NCBI GenBank assembly: GCA_051650525.1
Contig: JBOFJE010000001.1
Coordinates: forward strand, 1 to 64,000
Source of the DNA: CAMREV01 sp051650525
GTDB taxonomy: Bacteria > Bacillota_I > Bacilli_A > Mycoplasmatales > Mycoplasmoidaceae
Length of the DNA stretch: 64,000 bases
Direction of reading: 5' to 3'
Translations under genes and position numbers: made by a program
The notes under the pieces: model-generated
What the model was told of the DNA's origin: nothing
Database searches by the model: none
The model's input: the letters and a program-made list of their open reading frames with translations, nothing else
Shown: positions 54,566 through 64,000 of the stretch, in pieces
How the letters are laid out: the number at the start of each line of letters is the position of its first letter
Numbering within the stretch: position 1 is the first letter of the stretch

Positions 54566-56632
54566 TTATTTTTTGTAATAAACAATCATACCACTATCTT
54601 CAAATGTTAATTGATAATTACTGATTATATCCTTATTTTTTATATATGAATATATATCCCCGTATGGGGCAAAAAATAAATAATCAATCCTTGTTATACT
54701 TTTATTTGTTATTGAATCAATTTTAATTTTTAATGAACTTAATCGATCATAAAAATCTTTCCCAGTTATTTTAGTAGTGTTCTTATTTGTATTGCATAAC
54801 CCAGAATTAATTGTTCATCAGCTCCCATATCCTAATTCTCTTGTAATATTTACATACCCATCTAAATATGAATTGACTGGAATTGTTGAAATATATGATT
54901 GACTAAAACCCCTTTTGTTTATACTCTTTAAATAATCTAATTCTTTATTATTAAAATAACAAATTGATTTTGTAATTTCCTTATTAAATATTAATTCGCT
55001 TCCTATAGTAATTATAGGCAGTAAAATCATTGATATTGATAAGAATAGACTGCATAAAATTGATGTAATATGTATTTTGAAAAAAAATAATTTTTGAATA
55101 TCCTTGTACTTACTAAATTTAATTACTCCAATTCAGAAAAATATAAATATTTCAAACTGACCTTGACCAATAAAAGTGAATATAATTCTTCAAGATGAAG
55201 CATTATTATTATAATTTTCTAAAAAACTAAATGGGAGTGATAAAATGATTTTAAAAATTATATTTATGGATCAAAAGATGATAAAAAGAAAAGATAACTT
55301 ATTCATTCTTTTTTCTTTATGCCAAACTTTTATTGTGTAAATAACTAAGAAAAAAGATATTAAAACAGGTACTAAAGTTAACTGAAAATGATATCCTCCA
55401 TATTTTTCCTGTAGTGCAGGAATTATTCATCAAAAAATAATTGATAATAAAGGAAGTGTAGCTAATAAAATTACAAAGATTATAACTTTGCTAAATTCAT
55501 CAAATCTTTTGATTAAATTGATTTTTTTAAAATTATTTTTATTATGAAAAAAACGGTATACAAAGAAATGAATTATCAAAAAGAAGATAGCTGCATAATA
55601 TAATGATAATAAAATAATTTTGTTATCATTATTGTAAAAATTTATGGAGAACCCACTAAAAATCATTCCGCTTATTAATATTATTAAAATTAAATATGGT
55701 ATATATTGAATTACTTTTAGTCCATCATTTCTAAAAAATCAATATAATAGTGTTGAAATTGTAGAAACTATTCCAATTAAAATACCTGTTGACGAGAAAA
55801 ATGCCATTCCAAATGGAATCAATAATTGAAATGATGAAATTTTCTTTGAGTAATAAATAGAAAAAAAAATTACAAGTACACCAATTGATTGAATTATAAG
55901 ATTACCCTGGGCTACTTCTCTTAATTCTAAGAAAAATAAAATTGAAATAAATAATAATAAGGAAATTATTATAAATAATTTTTGTTTTTCGTTATTTATT
56001 TTTATATTATCAATTATTAAACCTGCAAGTGAAAAAATTATGAAAAGATAAAATATTCTACTAACTAAGGTAAAACCTAACTGAATTTTGGTTTTTAAAA
56101 TAATACCATATCAAAAGTAGCTTGTTGTAAATAAATAATATGGAGAAATAACATCACCTTTTATGCCATTAGCAGAGTAAGCTCCATTATTTGCGAAATT
56201 ACTTCCGATTGAAACATAATAAGTTGAATCATTATCATAATATCCAATAAAAAACTGAACTATAAAAATTATAATTATAAGAATAGCAGATAATGAGCGA
56301 CTGATCAGAAAATCCTTTTTGATAAAAATATATTCATCTGAAGAAAAGTCTTTAATAAATTTTTTATCAATAAATTTTAATCTGCTAGCAAAAAAATAAT
56401 AAAATATCCATAAAAATCCAAAAAACAAAATAACTATTGTGACAGTAATTGCAATTGGTTGATATATTGACAAGGAGATCTTAAAAAAAGTTAATGGCCC
56501 TAATATTAATTGAATAAATGCCAGGCCACAAAAAATGAAAGTTGCTTTTGGGAAATTTTTTTTTGTGATATAACAAAAAGTATCAATAAGAAAATAAAGA
56601 CCGATTATTAATAATGCTAAAAAATATGCCAT
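54566..56632 (-). CDS. Large multi-pass membrane protein, GT-C-like
   Basis: 688 residues with about 13-14 membrane helices, no TAA/TAG once TGA codons are Trp (for example 56111, 55430, 54818). After the third or fourth helix lies an outer loop NDSTYYVSIGSNFANNGAYSANG, which looks like the acidic first loop of GT-C glycosyltransferases (D/E followed by Y...a.n.a..G.Y). The C-terminal about 120 residues form a soluble outer domain. The GT-C idea is inference from topology and that loop. It might use lipid-linked sugars, but no partner is near. Confidence 0.6.
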
Positions 56633-56702
56633 AATATTATCCTAATATGGTTAATAATATAATATTTATTTATTTTTACTTTAATTTATTTGTAACAGAC
56701 TT

Positions 56703-57218
56703 CTATTTAATAATAAAAACACAAACCATTGTAGAGATAAAGAATATAATTGCACAAATTAAATTAATTATTATGGAAGTAAAAAATGCCATTTTTGTAT
56801 ATTGTATTTTTTCTAAACAATACTCATGATATTCTTTATAATTAGAAATCTTTTCTCTGTGAATATATGATTTATCACCAAGTTTTTTACCTATTTCAAA
56901 TACTTTCATTTTTTGAAGCGAACTATGAATTGAGTATCTCAATGATGATAAAAAACCAACTCTCCCTATTGCCCAAAATGTATTTAAACAAGAAATAATA
57001 GTTGTTGAAACTAATCCTGAATAATATCATTCATATTTCTTTACTTTTGTTAATTGAAGAGAAAATGTAACAATAAAAACTAAAATAATGAGAATCAGTG
57101 TTACATATCCTGTTAAATTGTATTTATTTTCTTTATATTCTATTCCATTTTTTACAGTAGATTTATTTATTCTTGAATAGCTCCTTGAAGTATGACTACC
57201 TGTTTTTATTTCTTTCAC
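56703..57218 (-). CDS. DUF3899-like membrane protein
   Basis: 171 residues. Two helices in the first half (about 36-60 and 64-90), then a cytoplasmic basic stretch with SNYKEYHEYCLEKIQY, then a third pair. The order G..GFLSSLRYSIHSSLQKMK followed by Y.EY...K resembles DUF3899 proteins of Mollicutes, from memory. Start GTG 57218 lies inside the oppF 3' end (13-base overlap); no clear ribosome site. TGA 57027 is Trp; stop TAG 56703. Confidence 0.6.
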
Positions 57219-59524
57219 TGTTTAAATTGCAAATCAGTGGCTAGCACTTGATGTCCTGGACTTACTTCAAAAAATTTTGGAATATTGGAAGAAGAATAAT
57301 ACAAATCATAATCATGATAAACATTAAATGATGCAAGATCAATGTGCATTTTATTTATTTCTGGAATAGCTTTAAATAATGAGATTGTGTAAGGGTGAAT
57401 TGGTTCTTCAAAGATTTTATTAACTAATCCTTTCTCCACTATTCTTCCATTATGCATAATAATGGCCTTATTACATATGCTTCTAACCATTGATAAATCA
57501 TGGGCAATAAATAAAAATGTTACTCCCTGTTTTTTAGACAAATTTTTCATAATATTTATAACCTGGGCCTGAATAGATACATCTAAAGCAGATATAGCTT
57601 CATCTGCAATAATAAATTTTGGTTTACTAATTAATGCTCTAGCTATAGCTATTCTTTGTCTTTGGCCTCCAGAAAATTCATGTGGGTATCTATATGCATG
57701 TTCTTTTTTTAACCCAACATCTTCTAAGGCACTGTATATCTTCTTAAGAATATTTAGGTCAATCAAATCTCCTTTTAAAAAATATAAAAACATTCTTGAT
57801 TTAGAAAAAAGACTTTGATATATATTACTTTTATCAATTATATTTTTATATTCTCAATCTGTTGTCAAACTTGCAGATTTCTTAATTTTTATTTGTGATT
57901 TGAAAGCTTTTTTATTACCATTTAAAAAAGAGAATCTTTTTTTCAGTGATAAATAGTTTAAAGTTTCTGGTTTCAATTCATATAACTTTTTTAATTGATT
58001 ATTTATAATTATTTCTAAACTTTTTCGGTATTTACAATTTTTTGATTTTAATACTTTTAATAAAGATAGTTCGCTCTTGTATTCATTATCCAAGTAATAT
58101 AAATATTCTCTTTTAAATTTTGTATAAAAATTCTTAACATTCTTATTGATCAATTTTTTGCTATTTTTTATCTTTATTTTTTCAGTTTTTAAATCTGTTA
58201 TTAAATTATTTTTATTTAATAAACAACTTTTTTTAGACTTAATAATCTTTTCTTTCAAAGAAGAAACTGTTGCATTATATTTCTTATAAAGTTCTTCATT
58301 AAAAGAAGTTAGGATTTTTTTAATTTTCTTATTGAAATAATCCTCTACTTTCAATAAAATAAATTTGAAATTATATTTTTTATAAATTCTTTCATAATTA
58401 TTTTTATAATTATTTTCTTCAATAATTGATTTAATCTCTAAGTCAACCTTGTTATAAATATTACTCAAATAATTTAACAAAACTTTTATTTTTTCCAAGA
58501 AATACTCTGTATCTATAAATTTATATTTAAATCCTTTATTTAATAAAATAATCTTAATTTTTGCATAGTCACTAGCAGATTTATATCTTAAATAATCGAT
58601 CTTGTTAACAGCTAATGATGCCCTTATTTTATTAAACTTATAAGAAAATATAACATCTTTTAAATTATTTTTTAGCAATTTTTTTTCAAAATTATGTTTC
58701 CATTCAAATTTAAATTTTTTTAAATCATTTTTTGAATTTTTAAATTCAGCAATAATTTTAGAATTAGAGCCAGAAAAAATTTCCTCTCTTTTACATAAAT
58801 CATATAAATTAATAAATTCTTTTTCTAAATCATTATTTTTTAATTTATTTTGCATATTAGAAAGAAGTAAGGAATCATGCAAACTAATATTATTTAAATA
58901 ATCAACTAATTTTTTTTGGGAGTTTAAAATCTTATCATAAATATTTTCAATTTCATTATATGAAAATGAATAATCATTTGGATTTGAAAATACAAATTTT
59001 TTATTTTTCATAATTAAATTCTTCAAAATTTCATTATATTCTTTGAAAAATAAAATACTATTTGATATAACATTTTTCTTTGAATCTTTTAAAAATTTAT
59101 ATTTGTAAAATTTATTAAAAATTATTCTTTCATTGATTTCGTTTTTTACATCTTTGAAAATTTCTTTGTTGATTTCTAAGGGTTCTGATATTAATTTTAT
59201 AATATTCATATTAGGATTTAATGATGACAAAGGATCTTGAAAAATCATTTGCATATTTTTAGTAATCCATTTTTTCTTCTCATTTGTGATTCTTTTGGAA
59301 GATATATTCTTATTGAAAAAATATATATTCCCACCAGAAACATCTATTAATCTAATAATTGCTTTCCCTAAAGTTGTTTTTCCTGAACCTGATTCACCAA
59401 TAACACCTAGAAAGTCACCTTCATTAACATGAAAGCTAATGTCATTAAGAGAATGTTTCAATACACCTCTGTTTTTAAAATATTTATTGACGTTCTCTAC
59501 AGATAATATTTTTTTATTTTCCAT
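57206..59524 (-). CDS. oppF: Oligopeptide ABC transporter ATPase OppF with large insertion
   Basis: 772 residues, more than twice a normal OppF. Walker A GESGSGKT (43-50) and Q-loop MIFQDPLSSLNPN (94-105) are followed by an insertion of about 460 residues, almost entirely Lys/Asn/Ile-rich helix. Then come signature SGGQRQRIAIARAL (618 on), Walker B FIIADE and the C-terminal oligopeptide domain (HPYTISLFKAIP). Expanded OppF is known in Mollicutes. TGA 57854 and 57215 are Trp; stop TAA 57206. Confidence 0.93.
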
Positions 59525-60770
59525 CTATTTGTCCTTTTTTAATTGCAATAGACTTAGCAGCAAATTCCAATTTTTTCAGAACAGTTTCTGGTATTAAAAT
59601 ATCTGGAGCATCCTCATGTAGCAATCAAGTTGCTGCTTTATGAGAATCAGTAATTTTAAACATTGGGGGGTGGCTAATAAAATCAATGTCTAAAGCATAT
59701 TTATTTCTTGGGGCAAAAGCATCACCTTTGGGAGGCATTACCATATTGGGAGGAGAACCAGGAATAGAAATCAGTTCTTCATTATTTTCAGAATCAGGTA
59801 TAGAAGAGATTAATGCTCAAGTATAGGGATGGCGTGGATTTGTAAATAATTCTCATGTTTTACCTTGTTCAACTATTTTGCCTGCATACATAACATAAAT
59901 AAATTCACATAAATTTGCAACTAACCCTATGTTATGAGAAATAAAAATTACTGCTATCATATATTTTTTTGCTAATATTTTTATTAAATCAACCACTTTG
60001 GCTTGAACAGTTACATCAAGAGCTGTTGTCGGTTCATCTGCGATAATTAATTTTGGTTGACCAATAATAACCATGGCAATAACTATTCTTTGCCTCATCC
60101 CACCAGAAAATTCATGAGGGTACAATTTTCAATTGTGCTGTATGCTAGGAATACCAATAAAATTTAAAACCTCTAAAACTTTACTTTTCATAACCTTTTT
60201 ACTAATATCAATACGATATTTAGAAAATATTTTAGACTTATTAATAAAACATTCATCCTTTATTTTATTAAATTCGTCAACACTAATTTTATTATTATGA
60301 AAGTCATTTTTAGATTTTTTAATAATTTTATTATTATCGTATAAATCTCACTTTTTTTGATTTTTTTTAGCAACATAATATGCTTCAAATAATTGGTATC
60401 GAATTTCTTTCAATGGATTTAAAGACATTAATGGATCTTGAGGTATATATCCAATTTGTGTACCTCTAATATTTTTCCATTGACTTTTATTGACTTTCTT
60501 TAAATTTATATTTTTGAATTGCATTCTTTTTGCATCAGTAATGTTATTGTCATTAAATCCTATTAAAGATTTTAATGTTACAGATTTTCCAGAACCAGAT
60601 TCGCCAACAAGACCAACTATTTGCCCTTCATTTACTGAGAAATTAATACCTCTAACAGCATGAACTAGCCCTTGCTTGTTTTTAAAAAAAACAGAAAGGT
60701 TTTTAACTTCTAAAATTCTTTTGTCTTTTAATTTATTCTTCTCGGAAACAAATATTTTATTATTAATCAT
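59514..60770 (-). CDS. oppD: Oligopeptide ABC transporter ATPase OppD
   Basis: 418 residues. Walker A GESGSGKSVT, Q-loop IPQDPLMSLNP, signature FSGGMRQRIVIA, Walker B LIIADEPTTALDV, His-loop SHNIGLVA, and the C-terminal oligopeptide/metal domain HPYTW...PGSPPNM. A moderate insertion of about 60-70 residues lies before the signature. TGA codons (60348, 60126 region and others) are Trp. Overlaps oppF by 11 bases and the oppBC stop by one base. Confidence 0.95.
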
Positions 60771-63022
60771 TATTTTCCACCACTAACTCTGGGATCAAGT
60801 GCATCGTTAAAAGCATTTGCTATAATTTGCATTGATAAAGTAATTAAAACAATAATAAATGTTGGAGGCAATAATAAATATGGGTGAGCAGTAGATCATC
60901 CAATTTGGATCATAGAACCTAGATTTGTGTCAGTAGCAGATTTTAATCCAAGAAAAATTATAGAGGTTTCGAAAAAAATTATTTTTGGAATTTGATTTAC
61001 AAGACGTACCATCATTTTCCCAGAAATATTTGGTATTAAATGATTAAAGATTAATCTTGTGTGCGATGCACCAAGTGTTCGAGAAGCTGCAATATAATCT
61101 GCATCCTTATGCTTTAGGATAAAAACTCTAGCAGTAATTGCTGGCCATATTCAAGTAACAGAAATTAATGATAGTCCAATAATTGGCATAGAAATTGTTC
61201 CTGTTGAAAAAACAAGTGCAAAAACTAAAATTCAAACAATTGTTGGAACTCCTGATAAAATTTCAACAAACCTCATCATCAAATTATCAACTGTTTTACC
61301 TGCATTATAACCAGCAATAGAACCATAAATACCACCAATAAATGTGGATACAATTGCTACTACAATTGCAAATATTAATGATTCTGCAGTTGCATATCAT
61401 AATTTATTATTTCAGTCTTCTCCAGATGGTCCAGTACCTAATATTGGGTAATAATTTTTAAAAGCTACTGCATCAAATGGATTAAATGTTACATTATAAA
61501 CACCATCATGTTGATAATTTATATGCACATTAACATGAGCATCTTGTCATGCTTTAAGTTCAGTCCCTGTCATAATTTTTGTCACTATTCCATGCAATCC
61601 TAAAAAAGGTATTCTTGGTGGCAAATAAGCTGCAAGATTTTTAATGCCAGGGACGACATTATTATTCGGATTTGTCATATAACATAGTGGAGTAACAATA
61701 GATAGTAATACTATAATAGCAAAAATACTTATAAAAATAACTGCTGATACATCTTTGAAAAGTCTTTTAAAAATATCTTTCCATCTAGTCGATGGCTTTG
61801 CAATTGAATCAGTATATATTCTTGTTGTAATATCATTTATTTGAAATAATGCCTTTGATATTTCAAAATTAATTTTTTTGTTATTAAAAGTTGCTATTGG
61901 TTTATTTGGTATTATTTTAATAGATTCAACATTATTATATTTTTCAATAACTATCTCTTTCTTTTCTTGAAGATTAATGTGAGAATTCATCTTATTTAAA
62001 TTAATAATATAATTTTTACCATCATCAAAAAAACGGTGGTACTTGGCTTTTATTATTTTAAATATTGATTTATTAGAAGATTCTACTAGTTTAATTCTTG
62101 GATCAATAATAGTGCTTAAAATATCAAAAAATATTTGTAATACATAATAAATACTAGAAAAAAAGACAGCTGAAAAAATTACTACATAAATTTCTTTTGT
62201 TTGTACAGCATTTATTATAACCAATGCAGTACCAGGAACATTAAAAAAAGCCTCTATGATAAATGACCCAGTAATAATATTCAAAAGATTTGGCAATAAA
62301 GAAAAAAGAACAGGAATTAATGCGTTTCTTAAAGCATGCTTGAATAAAACTTGAATAAATGGCATCCCCTTTGCAAGAGCAGTCTTTATATATTCTTGTT
62401 TAAATATTTCTACTAGTTCATTCCTTGTAAAGTAGACTGTTACAGAAACTGAAGCCAAAACCATAGAAATTATGGGAATAAGAACAGATTCTATCATCTT
62501 TTGAAATGAATAACCTTGTGATCCAGGTGCAATAAACTCTTTTGGTAGATGCAATACATCAGCAAGTTGTAATAAATATAATGCCATAACAAAAGAGGGG
62601 ACTGCTGCAAAAATAACAGCAAAAATGTTAACAGCAGTATCTTGCCATCTCCCCCTGTTATATGCGGATATCATCCCTAATATAATGCCTAAAATAGAAG
62701 CAATAATGAATGATGGTATAGCAATCAACATTGTAAATTTCATAGGTCTCATAAAAGTATCAATAACTGAACCTGAAGAATTATATTTTAATCCAAATTC
62801 ACCATTCTTAAATAATCCCTGCCAAAAATGACCAAACTGAACAAAAGGATTGTCTAATAATCCAAGATTCCTTAATCTTTCTAAATACTCTTGTTGGGTT
62901 TCCTGTACCCCTTTTTCTACAGGATAACCAGGAATTAATTGCATTAAAAAAAATAGTAATGTAAGGAGAATAAAAATGGATATTATTGTTAAAATAAATC
63001 GTTTTAATATGTAATTTAGCAT
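60770..63022 (-). CDS. OppB-OppC fused oligopeptide permease
   Basis: One 750-residue frame. Residues 1-312 are OppB: LKRFILTIISIF start, six helices, coupling loop EYIKTALAKGMPFIQVLFKHALRNALIP (about 210-237). Residues about 313-412 are a soluble linker, and about 413-750 are OppC: KDVSAVIFISIF, coupling loop DADYIAASRTLGASHTRLIFNHLIPN, and LDPRVSGGK end. I found no stop in code 4; the Trp codons are TGA (491/492 and others). Normally these are two genes; an internal in-frame ATG at residue 345 (61990) has no ribosome site, so separate OppC synthesis is not indicated. Follows oppA by 19 bases. Confidence 0.85.
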
Positions 63023-63041
63023 AAAATATCTCCTTTCATAA

Positions 63042-64000
63042 TTATCTTAATTGATTTTTTCAATTTTCTATATAAAGCTTTTGTGGGATATCTAAAAAAC
63101 CTGTCCAAGCATTTTCTAACGATTTTTCAAAAAAAGTTATATGATTAATTTCATCAATTTTATCATTGCCGAAAGGAATAATAGAATTTTGATAATATGG
63201 CTCAACTGAAGGACTTGCAAGAGAAGCAAGGGAATATCAATCAACTAACTGATTAATTGCATTTCTAATTTTATAACTCATGCCATCTTCTCCTTTATAA
63301 AAATCATTAATAATGGCATTCTTATATGATTCAGAAACTGCTGATTTCAATTGATTTGTCTCACCTCCATATTTATCAGTGAGAAAAACGTTTGTATTGT
63401 AAAAAAGTAAATCAGATTGAGGTATTTTATCTACACCAATTGTTCTAATATCATCTTTATATTTACTTAATGCTTCTGCCATATTACCTTGTGGTATTTT
63501 AGATATATCAGTTTCATTTGAACCAAATTGTTCATATGTATTCTGAATTGAATAACCATTTCCAAATTTCATAGTTATTTTTAGGGGCTGTACATATGGA
63601 TTAGAACTATAAGAGCTTGGGGGCGGATGAAAATAATTTTCATCAAAATTATCAAAAAAATCATTATTTTTTTTAAAATCAAATTCTGTATTTCCATTTG
63701 TTTTAACTATGTTATAAGGGCCAGCTGATCATCAACCGCTAATATTTGTTGAACCTTGTTCTCCATATCCATAAACCTCTTTGAAAGATGGATCTTTGTC
63801 ATTTATTGATGTCCCATTAAAAAATGAGGTGTTATCATATAAGATTTTATTAACACCAGGATTAGAACTAGGGTTAGGACAAAAATACTGCATTGTTAAA
63901 ATATCAAGTGCATTTACATTTGGTGAAGATAATATAATTTTGTAATGATTATCAGTTACATTCTTTTTTAAATCAAATCGATTAATGCTTGTCCAATCTC
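63042..64000 (-). CDS. oppA: Oligopeptide-binding protein OppA (N-terminus off the window)
   Basis: C-terminal part of a substrate-binding protein of the opp system (family 5 solute-binding type by context). The visible part contains TNISGWWSAGPYNI (typical of binding proteins near the hinge), then FDENYFHPPPSS and a C-terminal domain ending in TAA at 63042. TGA codons are Trp. The name rests mainly on the operon oppA-BC-D-F. The start and any lipobox lie beyond 64000. Confidence 0.75.

Noticed and set aside
61988..61990. Internal ATG as a separate oppC start
   Set aside because: In frame with oppB, no stop before it and no Shine-Dalgarno upstream; fusion is the simpler reading.
13079..64000. 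Apparent frameshifts or pseudogenes: many genes seem split into two to ten pieces
   Set aside because: All breaks checked are TGA codons in one constant frame, as expected for code 4 where TGA is Trp; no TAA or TAG interrupts them.

Overview
The window is very AT-rich and reads sensibly only with genetic code 4, in which TGA means Trp. Many genes look broken by TGA under the standard code but run through without TAA or TAG when TGA is read as Trp. Together with release factor RF1 (prfA), short intergenic gaps, many 8-20 nt gene overlaps and a full F1Fo ATP synthase, this points to a wall-less Mollicute. MEP-pathway genes (ispD, ispH), potABCD and an opp operon would suit the Mycoplasma penetrans/iowae (Malacoplasma) side of the group, but that placement is inference. 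I see no rRNA, tRNA, insertion sequence, phage or CRISPR array.

Layout. 1-4050 (-): two paralogous GT4 glycosyltransferases flanking an unknown gene, then a coiled-coil protein. 4250-10630 (-): information-processing block nusG, secE, rpmG, tsaC, prmC, prfA, rpmE, dnaI, dnaB. 11009-14266 (-): nicotinamidase, amino-acid permease and an unusual pseudo-ABC/membrane fusion that is translationally coupled to atpC. 14266-21103 (-): ATP synthase operon with an AtpI-like gene at its head. 21177-28159: dnaK, a ferritin-like protein, two YitT-type membrane proteins, a GntR-type regulator, a stand-alone glycyl-radical domain, an 87-residue (+) strand gene with its own promoter and terminator, and a DnaQ-fold protein. 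28260-32940 (+): phosphodiesterase, ispH, lspA, rluD-like, tsaB, then infC-rpmI-rplT behind a structured leader. 33003-35122 (-): ECF S-component and a membrane protein. 35313-42353 (+): double-HAD protein, potABCD and tsaD. 42366-53340 (-): ABC exporter pair, metK, a 1717-residue FtsX-type permease, three small membrane proteins and an AAA/DUF4143 ATPase. 53581-64000: rpmB (+), then on (-) ispD, a large GT-C-like membrane protein, a DUF3899-like protein and the opp operon, where oppB and oppC are one continuous reading frame.

How the genes work together. tsaB, tsaC and tsaD make the t6A tRNA modification. prfA and prmC form the termination pair, with PrmC methylating RF1. dnaB and dnaI load the replicative helicase. 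lspA processes lipoproteins such as PotD. potABCD, oppABCDF, the APC permease and the ECF S-component import polyamines, peptides, amino acids and probably a vitamin, as expected for an organism with little biosynthesis.

The most unusual observations are the pseudo-ABC/membrane fusion on the atp operon, the OppB-OppC fusion, the HAD protein with a decayed second domain, the free-standing glycyl-radical protein, the 87-residue orphan gene, and a leaderless-looking promoter framed by exact repeats in front of the AAA/DUF4143 gene. All coordinates were read by eye; starts are given with reasons where a choice existed.
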